Notes under the pieces: generated by a model
Databases searched by the model: none
Seen by the model: only the letters and a program-made list of their open reading frames with translations
What the model was told of the DNA's origin: nothing
Shown here: positions 8,071 to 16,487 of the stretch, in pieces
How the letters are laid out: each line of letters opens with the position of its first letter
How positions within the stretch are numbered: position 1 is the stretch's first letter
Position numbers and translations under genes: made by a program
Source: Actinomycetota bacterium
GTDB lineage: Bacteria; Actinomycetota; Acidimicrobiia; IMCC26256; PALSA-610
Direction: 5' to 3'
Assembly (NCBI GenBank): GCA_005779395.1
Contig: SXJP01000051.1
Coordinates: forward strand, 1 to 49,757
Length of the DNA: 49,757 bases

Positions 8071-8766
8071 GTGGCATCAAAGCGCGTAGCGATCTTGGTT
8101 CCGATGCAGATTGAGTTCGATCCAATAATTACCAAGCTTGATTTGCAACTAGTTGACGACACCTACGTTGGCACTTACCGCGGCATCGAACTTGTGACGT
8201 TCCTAACGAACATAGGGATGTTGGAGGCACGCAAGGCGGCAGAGCGAGCAGTCGGGCTTGATGTCGACCTCGTGATGGTCGTGGGCATCTGCGGAGGACT
8301 CGATCCCGATCGTGAGATTGGAACCGTGATCAGGCCGCTCGTCGTAGCCGACAGAGATCGCGGCACGCAGTATCGGCCGGTCTGGGCCGAGGGCGTGAGT
8401 GCAAACGGCACACTGAGCAGTAGCAACGAGTTTGTAACCGATCCTGAAGCTACAGAAGCCTTGCGAAGGGCCGGGGTGATTGCTGTAGACATGGAAACCG
8501 CGGCTGTGGCCAACGTTTGCGAAGCCGCTGGGGTCCCGTGGTCGGTGCACAGGTCGATCAGCGACAGGGCAAGCGACGGACTAGTCGATAACGACATTTG
8601 GGCTTTCACGCAACCCGATGGTTCTGCCGACCCTGACGCTCTAGCAAAATACTTGCGGGCAGATCCACGCCGCGCTGTGGCACTTGCTCAAGTCGCAAGA
8701 GATACAGAGATCGCCGCGAACGCAGCGGCCGACGATGCAATCGCCCTCTTGCGCTCCTTGGCTTAG
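8071..8766 (+). CDS. Nucleoside phosphorylase/MTA-SAH nucleosidase-like protein
   Basis: 231 aa from GTG 8071, supported by AAGGA at 8060-8064. The fold signatures of the PNP/UDP superfamily are present: VAILVPMQIE at the N-terminus, VVGICGGL in the middle, VDMETAAVANVC (nucleoside-ribose contact Met-Glu) and SDRASDG near the C-terminus with the catalytic-type Asp. These match methylthioadenosine/S-adenosylhomocysteine nucleosidase and related enzymes that cleave N-glycosidic bonds of purine nucleosides. The protein is close to the usual 230 aa. Exact substrate is unclear. It is convergent with pafC with only 6 bp between. Confidence 0.85.
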   Translation: MASKRVAILVPMQIEFDPIITKLDLQLVDDTYVGTYRGIELVTFLTNIGMLEARKAAERAVGLDVDLVMVVGICGGLDPDREIGTVIRPLVVADRDRGTQYRPVWAEGVSANGTLSSSNEFVTDPEATEALRRAGVIAVDMETAAVANVCEAAGVPWSVHRSISDRASDGLVDNDIWAFTQPDGSADPDALAKYLRADPRRAVALAQVARDTEIAANAAADDAIALLRSLA

Positions 8767-8772
8767 CGATCT

Positions 8773-9714
8773 TCAGCGGTACAACTTGAGGATCTCTGTT
8801 GCCTGCTGCGACCGGATCTTTGCTCGGTCCGGGTCGTCGATGACCTCAGCTTCTGCTCCAAGTACTACAAGTGTGTCGATGAGACGATGAGTGCTGTACA
8901 CGGTGATGTCGGCGACGACGACCTCAGCCTCCCCTGAAACGACAGATACCTCTACCGGAGGCAATATCCGGTCGAGCGCTTGCTTTGGCAGACGAAGGCG
9001 AACGGTTTGTTTGTATTCATCGAGCGGGAACTCATCTGGTAGCGCGATAGAAGTGTCTGGCTCGCATGGCGTGTCGGTGACGGTTGCCGAGATCATGCGA
9101 TCGATGCGGAATGTGCGCCGTTCTCTAGTGCCTGCGGTGTAGCCGATTAGATACCAGTTGCCCCACGCCGACCCGACGAATCCAGGCTCGATCTCGTACT
9201 CATTGCGTTGCGCACTCGCCTCGCCGAAGTAAGCGAACGAAATATTTCGTTTCTGCTTCAGTGCGTCTTGGCACGCTGCGACGAGCGGCGGGATGCTTAT
9301 TTTGATTTCAACTGCGGCGTTCACCACAGCCTTGAGCTTGACTAAAGCCTTTTCGAGGCCAGGCACGCTGGTGCCGCTGTCAGAAAAAATGATTTGTGCA
9401 CTCATGGCTGCAACCATCAGGCGCACAGCGTGTGCGGCCGTCGGCGGCGCTGATTGTGCAGCGGCTAGCCAGTGGCCCTCGTCTATGACGAGGTGATCGT
9501 CTTCGGTAATCAGAAATGCACGGTCAGCGCCTGTGATATTTCCGACACGGTCGCGCCACTGAAGAAAAACTACTGGAGTAATTATTTCTTTGAGGTGCTG
9601 AACAGTCAGTCCACGCTCGGCAGCAAACGCTACGAGATCTACTTCTCCTGTCACTTCGAGTTGCGCGAATACAGCGATGATGATTTCAAATCGTTGCTTC
9701 ACCGTGGTCGCCAT
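8773..9714 (-). CDS. pafC: WYL-domain transcriptional regulator PafC
   Basis: 313 aa. The start is ATG 9714, which overlaps the pafB stop by one base (TAATG); the frame extends further upstream only as a shadow of pafB. An N-terminal helix-turn-helix region is followed by the WYL domain (FAYFGEASAQRNEYEIEP...GNWYLIGYTAGTRERRTFRIDRM) and a C-terminal extension. PafB and PafC act as a heterodimer that activates the RecA-independent DNA-damage response in mycobacteria and other actinobacteria. The typical neighbouring proteasome genes are not in this window. Confidence 0.9.
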   Translation of the reverse strand: MATTVKQRFEIIIAVFAQLEVTGEVDLVAFAAERGLTVQHLKEIITPVVFLQWRDRVGNITGADRAFLITEDDHLVIDEGHWLAAAQSAPPTAAHAVRLMVAAMSAQIIFSDSGTSVPGLEKALVKLKAVVNAAVEIKISIPPLVAACQDALKQKRNISFAYFGEASAQRNEYEIEPGFVGSAWGNWYLIGYTAGTRERRTFRIDRMISATVTDTPCEPDTSIALPDEFPLDEYKQTVRLRLPKQALDRILPPVEVSVVSGEAEVVVADITVYSTHRLIDTLVVLGAEAEVIDDPDRAKIRSQQATEILKLYR

Positions 9715-10658
9715 TAGACGCCGACTTCTAACGCTTCGAGCCAACTCGTGATGCCCGAAACCAAGACTGGAGGGCCTTGGACTCTTGCGTGTGTTCCGAG
9801 TCGCAAGATGCGGTCGCGGAATGATTCGTAATCGCGAACCTCTAGAGAGAATTGGGGCCATCCTTGGTAGCTGTTGCCATCGGCTGCCACAGCGGTCCCA
9901 CCGAGATCTTCGAGCAGCCTGTGCACATGGTCGGGATGAACGTCGATGAGTGCTTCTACAGCGGGATCGGAACCCCATTCGTTGGGATCTAGGCGAAGGT
10001 GGTCTCGGCTACCAACGTCGGCGGGTGGTCGGTATGTGCTGTCGGAGAGAACTTCGATTGCGGCACCGTCGTTGGACTCGATCCGGTCTAACCGATACCG
10101 CCTGTATGAGTCGGCAGTTAGGTCGTTGCCAACGACGTACCAGTTGTTGCGCCAATGTCCGAGTGCCCAAGGCTCAAGCACACGGTCACGACCGTGATAG
10201 CGGAACGCAATCGGATGGCCTTCGGACATTGCGGAACGAATCGCGAGGAAATGTTCGTGCAACGCGATGATGACGCTTCGACCGGATGAATCAACTGCCG
10301 CTGCGTACTTGGTCATCGCCGCATTGTCTTGGGCAATTCCTTCGACCTCGACGACTGCTAGTGCTGCGATGAGAGCCGTTCTCTCTGCACCGTCAAAGAA
10401 CTGACTAGCGACCTTGTAGCAGTTGTCTTCTGCGATGAACTCAAAATCGATGCCGAATTTCTCGCGGAGTTCAATGAGGTCCCGGCCAAATTTCTTGCGG
10501 ACGTCGTCGGCCGCTGACCCGTCGTGGGCGGCGTCGCGGTCCTCTGTATAGCCAGGGATGTCGCTGGTCGCCTCCGCGATGGTGAAGGTCTGACCGCGAA
10601 AGGCGTAGAGCGCTAGGCGAACGATTCGTTCTGTAGCTACCTCGGCTTGGTCAGCCAT
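9714..10658 (-). CDS. pafB: WYL-domain transcriptional regulator PafB
   Basis: 314 aa from ATG 10658. The N-terminal winged-helix segment (ATERIVRLALYAF...RKKFGRDLIELREKFGIDFEF) precedes a WYL domain (IAFRYHGRDRVLEPWALGHWRNNWYVVGNDLTADSYRRYRLDRIE). Conserved order pafB then pafC with one-base overlap, as expected for co-produced subunits. Role: activation of DNA-repair genes upon damage, probably by sensing single-stranded nucleic acid through the WYL domain (family knowledge). I found no convincing RecA-NDp promoter (TTGTCRGTG-N8-TANNNT) before any gene in the window. Confidence 0.9.
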   Translation of the reverse strand: MADQAEVATERIVRLALYAFRGQTFTIAEATSDIPGYTEDRDAAHDGSAADDVRKKFGRDLIELREKFGIDFEFIAEDNCYKVASQFFDGAERTALIAALAVVEVEGIAQDNAAMTKYAAAVDSSGRSVIIALHEHFLAIRSAMSEGHPIAFRYHGRDRVLEPWALGHWRNNWYVVGNDLTADSYRRYRLDRIESNDGAAIEVLSDSTYRPPADVGSRDHLRLDPNEWGSDPAVEALIDVHPDHVHRLLEDLGGTAVAADGNSYQGWPQFSLEVRDYESFRDRILRLGTHARVQGPPVLVSGITSWLEALEVGV

Positions 10659-10725
10659 TTCATACCCCGAATCTGATCGAGAAGTACGACAGTGTACCTA
10701 TGGGTGCAAACGAATCATCTTGCGA

Positions 10726-12135
10726 CTACTGACAGGGCAAAGGTATTTCTGGTGCTCCCTGGGTGCTGACATCGCAGTAGGTGCGCAGCGTCACCAGCCA
10801 CACGCCGTCGATCCTCACGGAAGCGCCAGGTAAGTGATCTAAGACTGCTGCGCCGTCTAGCAAGAGCGTGTACACAACATCGACATTGTCGTCATCGATG
10901 CCGGTCACAGAATCGATCCGTACTGTTATGCGAGATGCGATGACCTTTTGGATTTCGTATGACTCCAAGAAATACGGGCGGAGAACATCGGCATTTTCGA
11001 GCGACGCGAGCTTTACCTCGATGTCTGTCACTGTGCCATCGAAGAGATTCGAGTATGCGGCAGTCACACCGTCGAGAACGTCGTCGGAGACGCCTGACGG
11101 AGCGGCAGTAGTCGTACTAGTAGTCGCTGGCGCGGTCGCAGCGGTGGCAGCCTCTAGCTGTTCGGCACTCGTAGCGCACCGCAATGTGGCTTGTACGCCA
11201 GTGTGGTCCGAGGCGTAAGCAAAATCGTTGTCCTCAGGCGCCGCTCTGAACAGTCCGGTCGGCGCGATTGCCTTGCAGTCTCGTTTGCCACCAAGGAACA
11301 GATAGTCGATGCGCTCTGTCTGTTGGCTGGCTGGATCTTGCAGGTCGATTAGTGAATCATCGATCCGACCGCTGGTGCACTGCTCGCCCGTTGCGGCGTC
11401 GCACTCGGCGTTACCAGCCGCTAGATGCGTGTCGACGAAACCAGCATCGGCGACTGCTGTAATAGTTGCTTCGCTTGGCATCGCGTTCAGATCGCCGCCT
11501 ATGACCACAACCGAATCGGTGTCAGCAGAAACTTCGAGTGCAAATGCCGCTAGTTCTCGACCCTGACAAATGTTGAGTGTGTCGGTCGGCTCGCAGGGGG
11601 CAAGGCATGTAGTCGCATCACATGGCCTGTCATCGCTACTGCTAGCGAGGTGACTGCTCACATAGTCAACAAGTCCGACATTCGATGCAACCCGGACCCA
11701 GAAGGCGGTACGCAGCGGTCCAGCAAGGCTCCTGCGCTCGGTGTGGATTACGCGTGCTGTACTTAGTACGACCTCGCGGTCGAGGCTCGGATCGTCATCC
11801 CACACGAAGTTGTACCTGCCGCCACATATCTCTTCGACGGCAGGGCGCAACAGGTTGGCTGTTTGTTGGTTCGCCTCCTGAATGCTCACGAGCTGCGGAC
11901 ATCCTGAAGCCTCTAGTTGCTGCGCAAAGAGTTGGACTCGTGCGGGCAGGTCACACCGGTTGGAATCTTCTGCGCAGGCGATGCCATGCAACAGGTTCTG
12001 GCTGACAATCGTGATGCTCGGATCGGCTTTACTTGCGACCGTTGTTGCGGGGTCGTCTGACGAGCCGCTACAACTCGCTAAGACGAGGAGCGCCAAGCAA
12101 CCAAAGACCAACCATGATGATTTGATTGACCACAT
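10726..12135 (-). CDS. Lipoprotein with endonuclease/exonuclease/phosphatase domain
   Basis: 469 aa from ATG 12135. The lipoprotein signal ends at VLASCSGSS. The EEP fold is well marked: SQNLLHGIA (Asn metal ligand), SIQEANQ (Glu), SSHLASSS (His), GGDLNAMPS (Asp-Asn), ERIDYLFLG and the terminal SDHTGVQATL. This family includes DNase I-like nucleases, sphingomyelinases and phosphoinositide phosphatases; substrate cannot be decided. A TTSTTTAAPSG linker leads to a 100-residue C-terminal domain resembling SnoaL/NTF2-like low-molecular-weight repeats (LRPYFLESYEIQKVIASRITVRIDSV). The protein should be anchored outside the membrane. Monocistronic, separated from upstream genes by a hairpin. Confidence 0.87.
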   Translation of the reverse strand: MWSIKSSWLVFGCLALLVLASCSGSSDDPATTVASKADPSITIVSQNLLHGIACAEDSNRCDLPARVQLFAQQLEASGCPQLVSIQEANQQTANLLRPAVEEICGGRYNFVWDDDPSLDREVVLSTARVIHTERRSLAGPLRTAFWVRVASNVGLVDYVSSHLASSSDDRPCDATTCLAPCEPTDTLNICQGRELAAFALEVSADTDSVVVIGGDLNAMPSEATITAVADAGFVDTHLAAGNAECDAATGEQCTSGRIDDSLIDLQDPASQQTERIDYLFLGGKRDCKAIAPTGLFRAAPEDNDFAYASDHTGVQATLRCATSAEQLEAATAATAPATTSTTTAAPSGVSDDVLDGVTAAYSNLFDGTVTDIEVKLASLENADVLRPYFLESYEIQKVIASRITVRIDSVTGIDDDNVDVVYTLLLDGAAVLDHLPGASVRIDGVWLVTLRTYCDVSTQGAPEIPLPCQ

Positions 12136-12158
12136 ATGCCGGACTTTATTGCGTGCGA

Positions 12159-12200
12159 AGCGGCTGTGTTCTCGGCGGGGGGGCGGAGAACACAGCCGCT
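12159..12200 (-). terminator. 14-bp perfect hairpin, probable terminator
   Basis: AGCGGCTGTGTTCT (12159-12172) pairs perfectly with AGAACACAGCCGCT (12187-12200) around a G-rich loop of 14 bases. It lies 5 bp after the stop of the minus-strand unknown gene at 12206. No U-tract follows, so strength is uncertain. Confidence 0.65.
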
Positions 12201-12205
12201 ACATA

Positions 12206-12847
12206 TCAGTCAGTCAGATCTGTGACTGATACGTCGATACCGCGCGTCGTGATATCTATTGCGCGGATCGCTTGCACTGCTCTGACCGCGGCCATGTCGC
12301 GTGTGGCCTGGTCGGCTTCTGCGGGTACTGCGAGTGTTACTTTGAGTTGGCTGTCTTGCCTCTTCACCGACGCTGCCCCACGGGCATCTCCGTGGCCCCG
12401 GCGCATGAGCACTGCGTTTATCGCACTCGTGGCCGCGTCTACATGGCGCTTGAGATCACTAGCCGCGGCCTCTTCGACAGCCGTCACTACATCGCCATCG
12501 CGCTCAACGATCCGTGCCGCATAGTCAGCAAAGGGGTTGAGCAGGATTTGACCAGAGACGACGAGCGGGATGTGGTTTCGAATGGCGCAAGACACGCCAT
12601 CTTCAAGTGGTGTCGGATGCGTTCGCGCCACAGATCTAACGGCTAGTACGGCGCTTATTGCCGAACTCTCTATCGGGCAAGCCCGCCAGTCGTCAAGAGC
12701 GGGGCATGGGAACGCTTCTTCGCCGCGAACGCGACAGCGGTGGATCTCGTGACCGGCGTTCTCAAGTTCCCAGACAGCAGCATCAGCTGCGCCGTGTTCG
12801 CTCTCGGTTACCAATACACGGAGTGGTTTATGGGTCGCCTGTTGCAT
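12206..12847 (-). CDS. Conserved-looking hypothetical protein
   Basis: 213 aa with ATG 12847, chosen because GAAAGG lies 8 bases upstream; a longer frame reaches 13012 but overlaps the regulator gene. The N-terminus (KPLRVLVTESEHGAADAAVWELENAGHEI) looks like a Rossmann/receiver-type first strand and helix, but no phospho-acceptor pattern follows. A Cys-containing middle (RVRGEEAFPCPALDDWRACPIE) and the C-terminal RAVQAIRAIDITTRGIDVSVTDLTD segment are not recognised. It sits downstream of the NarL-type regulator on the same strand, 118 bp apart, and may be co-transcribed. Function unknown. Confidence 0.7.
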   Translation of the reverse strand: MQQATHKPLRVLVTESEHGAADAAVWELENAGHEIHRCRVRGEEAFPCPALDDWRACPIESSAISAVLAVRSVARTHPTPLEDGVSCAIRNHIPLVVSGQILLNPFADYAARIVERDGDVVTAVEEAAASDLKRHVDAATSAINAVLMRRGHGDARGAASVKRQDSQLKVTLAVPAEADQATRDMAAVRAVQAIRAIDITTRGIDVSVTDLTD

Positions 12848-12965
12848 CGGTTGGCCTTTCACGCGTTGATATGTCAAGGACATCATCGCGACAGGGCAAC
12901 GCTGCTGGTAGGGGACCTTGGCGCAGAGTGAAGGGTCGAAGGTCCCAATCCGCGGTATGCAGCGA

Positions 12966-13628
12966 TTAGTTCGAGCGGGTTGCTGCTTCCTCGGCGGAGA
13001 GCTTTGTAGCAAACACTGCGGCCTCTGTGCGCCGTCCCATGCCTAGTTTGCTCAAGAGGCTCGACACATAATTCTTGATGGTCTTTTCGGCGAGATGCAT
13101 GCGCTCTGCGATCGCGCGATTCGTGAGACCCTCGGCAATTAGTTCGAGGATTCGCCGTTCTTGGTCGGTGAGGCGCTCGAGACGCTCGTCTTTTGGGGCT
13201 CCATCGCGGAGCCTGCGTAGTACGCGGTCGGTGACCGCAGGGTCGAGCATCGAGCGACCCGCAGCGATCTCGCGGATCGCGTCTACCAAACTGGTTCCGC
13301 GTACCTCTTTGAGCATGTAACCAGCGGCCCCAGCCATGATCGCTTGGAAAAGCGCTTCATCGTCGGCATGTGAAGTCAGCATTAGGCAGCCGATCTCAGG
13401 GTGCTTAGAACGAATCTCGCGACAGACCTCTACACCGTTCCCATCAGGGAGACGGACATCGAGCACCGCCACATTTGGTCGCGTCGGAGGAATCCGGCTC
13501 AGTGCCTCTGCTGCCGTCGATGCCTCGCCGACTATCTCAAGGTCGTCGCGTGAGTTCACCAATGCAGTGAGCCCACGTCGAACAATTTCGTGATCGTCAA
13601 GTAGAAATACTCGAATTGGTTCAGCCAC
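12966..13628 (-). CDS. NarL/DevR-type response regulator
   Basis: 220 aa from ATG 13628, with AAGGAGAAG just upstream. Receiver domain with D11-D12, phospho-acceptor Asp57 (VAVLDVRLPDG), Thr85 and Lys107 (YMLKEVRG), then a LuxR-type helix-turn-helix (LTDQERRILELIAEGLTNRAIAERMHLAEKTIKNYVSSLLSKLG). The order and KTIKNYVSSLLSKLGM recognition helix closely resemble DevR/DosR regulators of hypoxia and nitric-oxide responses. The cognate kinase is encoded divergently at 13756. DevR-box-like sequences occur in the shared intergenic region and before two copper-enzyme genes nearby, supporting a local regulon (inference). Confidence 0.93.
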   Translation of the reverse strand: MAEPIRVFLLDDHEIVRRGLTALVNSRDDLEIVGEASTAAEALSRIPPTRPNVAVLDVRLPDGNGVEVCREIRSKHPEIGCLMLTSHADDEALFQAIMAGAAGYMLKEVRGTSLVDAIREIAAGRSMLDPAVTDRVLRRLRDGAPKDERLERLTDQERRILELIAEGLTNRAIAERMHLAEKTIKNYVSSLLSKLGMGRRTEAAVFATKLSAEEAATRSN

Positions 13629-13683
13629 AATCTTCTCCTTGCCATTGCGCCATTAGCAGTAAATGGCAACGCAATGATTTCCG

Positions 13684-13703
13684 CTAGGGCCATAAGTCAC
13701 GAA
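13684..13703 (-). promoter_or_regulatory. DevR/DosR-box-like site in regulator-kinase intergenic region
   Basis: On the minus strand the 20 bases read TTCGTGACTTATGGCCCTAG and match about 15 of 20 positions of the mycobacterial consensus TTSGGGACTWWAGTCCCSAA. Located 55 bp before the regulator start and 52 bp before the kinase start, consistent with autoregulation. Confidence 0.55.
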
Positions 13704-13755
13704 CATATGGGCGTTTGTGACGAATAGTTTTCTCAAAGCGTAGTTTGGTTGCCCT

Positions 13756-14799
13756 ATGGCAGCCGATGATTCTGGTGCGAGCGTATTTCCGATCGGCGAA
13801 GAACACCTGGCGCGCGGCATCGTCGCCAACGCCCCGGACGGGATCGTTGTCGTCGACGAATTTGGGCTCATGGTCTGGGCGAATGAACGTCTCGCAGCGA
13901 TGCTTGGTTACACCGTTTCGGAACTGATCGGCGAGAAGATCGAGATGCTCATCGCTGAATCGCTTCGCGATGCTCACGAACAGCAGCGCGAAAAGTTCCA
14001 GGAAGCGCCTACCCAGCGGCCTATGGCAGCCAACCTCGACCTCAGCGCTCGTCGCAAAGATGGTTCCTCTATTTTCGTCGAAATCGCTCTCGGCCCGCTT
14101 GTCGATTACGCGAGTGGACATCGCTCGATCGCGATCGTGAGAGATATCACGCAAAGGCGCGAAGACCAAGAAGGTCTGCGCATCGCCGAGGAGGCACGAC
14201 TATTAGGAGCAGAGCGTGACAGGATTGCCCGCGACCTGCACGACACGGTCATTCAACGCTTGTTCGCGACCGGCCTTACCCTGCAAGCCGCCGCTGCCAA
14301 GGCGGTCGCGGCCGACGTAGCTGAGGGTCTCGGCGAGATGGTGGACGAGATCGACGCGACGATCCGTCAGATTCGTAACGCGATCTTTGTTCTAGAGGCA
14401 CCACCAGAGTTGGCGAGTCTCCGGCATTCGGTATTCGAGTTGATCTCTCGATCAGTACGCGGCATGGGTTTCCAGCCAACGGTGGCATTCGCTGGCGCCG
14501 TAGACACATGGACAGATGAGGTCGGCAGCGCCGCGTTGCTCGCGACTTTGCAAGAAGCTCTGTCGAACGTCGCTCGCCATGCTCAAGCGTCCAGAGTCGA
14601 TGTAGAAGTTTCGGTTCGCGGTGGAAAGTTGTTGCTTAGCGTTGTCGACGACGGCATAGGGATCTCTCCCGACCGTGTCGGCGGTTCAGGTATTGCAAAC
14701 ATGACAACACGTGCAGAGGCTTTGGGCGGGACGATCGAATTGTTACGAGGTCGAGTCGGTGGCACCACAGTGAATTGGACAATTCCGCTCGACAGATAG
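13756..14799 (+). CDS. PAS-domain sensor histidine kinase (HisKA_3, DevS-like)
   Basis: 347 aa. A PAS domain (about residues 20-135: DGIVVVDEFGLMVWANERLAAMLGY ... RKDGSSIFVEI ... RDITQRR) is followed by the HisKA_3 motif ERDRIARDLHDTVIQRLFATG with phospho-acceptor His162. The HATPase region is ATLQEALSNVARHAQASRVDV, VVDDGIGI and GGSGIANMTTRA. The kinase core resembles mycobacterial DevS/DosT, but those carry heme-binding GAF domains, whereas this one has only a PAS, so the cofactor and signal are open. No membrane segment, so it is cytosolic. Divergent from its probable partner regulator. Confidence 0.92.
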   Translation: MAADDSGASVFPIGEEHLARGIVANAPDGIVVVDEFGLMVWANERLAAMLGYTVSELIGEKIEMLIAESLRDAHEQQREKFQEAPTQRPMAANLDLSARRKDGSSIFVEIALGPLVDYASGHRSIAIVRDITQRREDQEGLRIAEEARLLGAERDRIARDLHDTVIQRLFATGLTLQAAAAKAVAADVAEGLGEMVDEIDATIRQIRNAIFVLEAPPELASLRHSVFELISRSVRGMGFQPTVAFAGAVDTWTDEVGSAALLATLQEALSNVARHAQASRVDVEVSVRGGKLLLSVVDDGIGISPDRVGGSGIANMTTRAEALGGTIELLRGRVGGTTVNWTIPLDR

Positions 14800-14843
14800 A
14801 GAGTTGCGCGAACGAGGTCTATCACGATCTCCCCGACCCTGGA

Positions 14844-14863
14844 ATCGGGACTTTTGGCCCGTA
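14844..14863 (+). promoter_or_regulatory. DevR/DosR-box-like site before nirK-like gene
   Basis: ATCGGGACTTTTGGCCCGTA matches about 16 of 20 positions of TTSGGGACTWWAGTCCCSAA, including the GGGAC and CCC cores. It lies 86 bp upstream of the NirK-like ATG and 45 bp after the kinase stop, in an intergenic position. Confidence 0.6.
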
Positions 14864-14948
14864 AAACGCTGTCGGTTGCCTCTGCTGCGATCTCAGGTCA
14901 GCCTTCAGACTTAGAGGCAACATGTCCTAGAGAAAGAGCAAATACAAA

Positions 14949-16019
14949 ATGCGCGAGTCTGAACAATCTCGACCATCGGTCGTAACCACGGTAGCGATGA
15001 CGCTAGGAGTCGTCTCGCTCTTGATAGCGGCTGGTTCGGTAGGGATCGCTCTAAACGATGGCGGTTCGGGAAGCAAAAAGGTTGGTTCGCCACAACCAGG
15101 AGTCACAGCAAGTACGTCGCCGGCCCCAACCGTCGACCACAGGATCGACTTCGCTGCAAAGCCAGAAGACGCTTTCGTAGCGCGTGATCCTTTAGCTCCA
15201 GCGTCAAGTGGCGCTACAGGCACTGTGCATGAGATCAGCCTTACCGCAGAGGAAGTCGAGATTGAGATCGCTCCCGGCGTCAAGCAGATGATGTGGACTT
15301 TCGGGGGTCAGGTTCCGGGGCCAGTAATCAGAGGCAAGATTGGCGACACTTTCCGCATCACTTTGACGAACGCGGGCGAACTAGGCCACTCGGTCGATTT
15401 TCACGCGAGCAAGGTTGCGTGGGACGACGAGATGCGGACCATCGCACAGGGCGAGACGCTTGTCTATGAGTTCGAAGCCAAGCACGCAGGCGCATTTATG
15501 TATCACTGCGGAACTGCTCCGGCGCTCCACCACATCGGCATGGGAATGTACGGCGCGATAATTATCGACCCGCCAGACCTAGAACCAGTCGATCGCGAGG
15601 TTGTGTTCGTGCAATCGGAGCTGTATGAGGCTCCAGTCGGCGAGGCCGCTTCCTACGACGCGATGGTTGCAAATCAGTGGGACGCGGTTGTGTTCAACGG
15701 CTATGTGAACCAATATCGTGACAGGCCAATCGAAGCCAAGGTCGGCGAACGCATCAGGGCGTGGGTACTCGATCACGGACCTTCTGAGAACTCTTCTTTT
15801 CATGTAGTCGGGACCATTTTCGACACCGTCTACAAGGAAGGCGCTTGGCTGCTGCGCAGGGACGATGGCTCCGGCGGCGGCTCTCAGGCACTTGACCTTC
15901 AGGCATCACAGGGCGGCTTCGTCGAGTTCAGCTTCGATGAACCTGGTCTGTATCCAATGGTCACCCACAAGTTCTCGAATGTCGTCAAGGGCGCGTTGGG
16001 TCTCTACAGCGTCAAGTAA
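14949..16019 (+). CDS. Copper-containing nitrite reductase-like (NirK-type) protein
   Basis: 356 aa with an N-terminal membrane anchor or signal (residues 12-36) and two cupredoxin domains. All ligands of a copper nitrite reductase can be placed: type 1 copper His147, Cys187, His195, Met200; type 2 copper His152, His186 and His340 (MVTHKFSNVVKG); plus the catalytic Asp150 (HSVDFH) and His285 (SSFHVVGTIFDTVY). Such enzymes reduce nitrite to nitric oxide outside the cytoplasmic membrane. Related actinobacterial proteins are often called multicopper oxidases, so activity is not certain. The gene follows the DevS-like kinase and is preceded by a DevR-box-like sequence, suggesting induction under hypoxia or NO (inference). 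Confidence 0.8.
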   Translation: MRESEQSRPSVVTTVAMTLGVVSLLIAAGSVGIALNDGGSGSKKVGSPQPGVTASTSPAPTVDHRIDFAAKPEDAFVARDPLAPASSGATGTVHEISLTAEEVEIEIAPGVKQMMWTFGGQVPGPVIRGKIGDTFRITLTNAGELGHSVDFHASKVAWDDEMRTIAQGETLVYEFEAKHAGAFMYHCGTAPALHHIGMGMYGAIIIDPPDLEPVDREVVFVQSELYEAPVGEAASYDAMVANQWDAVVFNGYVNQYRDRPIEAKVGERIRAWVLDHGPSENSSFHVVGTIFDTVYKEGAWLLRRDDGSGGGSQALDLQASQGGFVEFSFDEPGLYPMVTHKFSNVVKGALGLYSVK

Positions 16020-16043
16020 TTCAGTAGGGAAATCGGCTGACGC

Positions 16044-16067
16044 TGGTCCCAGTTAGTTCTGGGATCA
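16044..16067. terminator. Bidirectional hairpin between convergent genes
   Basis: TGGTCCCAG (16044-16052) pairs with CTGGGATCA (16059-16067) with one G-U pair and a six-base loop. It lies between the nirK-like stop and the PPOX-like stop, overlapping the latter's stop codon. No long U-tract on either side. Confidence 0.5.
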
Positions 16068-16487
16068 GCTAGCGCGGCGAGTCAGGCTGCAGTTATGAGA
16101 GATGCGCCGGCCACTGATCCGTTGGCCTGTGATTCGCACTACATGATCTCTAGCGCCAGCTACCCAAGGTCGTAGCGATAGGGCCTTGACGACTTCGCGG
16201 GTCTTGTTGTCCACGATCTCATGAGCTGCACCAACGACAAGAACGCTCCACCCGTCATGGGAGATCGTTGTCGCTCCGTCGATCTCGAAGGCAACCGCCT
16301 GGTTCTGATCTACTGCGCTCAGCTTGGAGCCTGCACCTGTCCAGAAGACCACATCGCTACCAAGCATTGCGTAGTTCACGGGCAGGATCTGTGGTTGGCC
16401 GTCGATGACGAAGCCGATACGCCCTAGGTACTGTGACCGCAACAACTCAAGGCATCTCTCATGGCTGAGTGCTTCGAGGCTTGTCAT
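16065..16487 (-). CDS. Pyridoxamine 5'-phosphate oxidase-like flavin/F420 split-barrel protein
   Basis: 140 aa. The N-terminal MTSLEALSHERCLELLRSQYLGRIGFVIDGQPQILPVNY is characteristic of the PPOX split-barrel family common in actinobacteria, which bind FMN, F420 or heme. VVFWTGAGSKLSAV and VAFEIDGA complete the barrel. The ATG overlaps the stop of the upstream plastocyanin-laccase gene by 4 bp, so it is translationally coupled and co-regulated with it. DevR regulons of mycobacteria include flavin/nitroreductase-type proteins, which fits the putative boxes upstream of this pair. Exact cofactor and substrate unknown. Confidence 0.85.
   Translation of the reverse strand: MTSLEALSHERCLELLRSQYLGRIGFVIDGQPQILPVNYAMLGSDVVFWTGAGSKLSAVDQNQAVAFEIDGATTISHDGWSVLVVGAAHEIVDNKTREVVKALSLRPWVAGARDHVVRITGQRISGRRISHNCSLTRRAS

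Noticed and set aside
13708..13725. Second DevR-box-like sequence (GGGCG...GTGAC) next to the first
   Set aside because: The half-site spacing is one base short and the match is poor.
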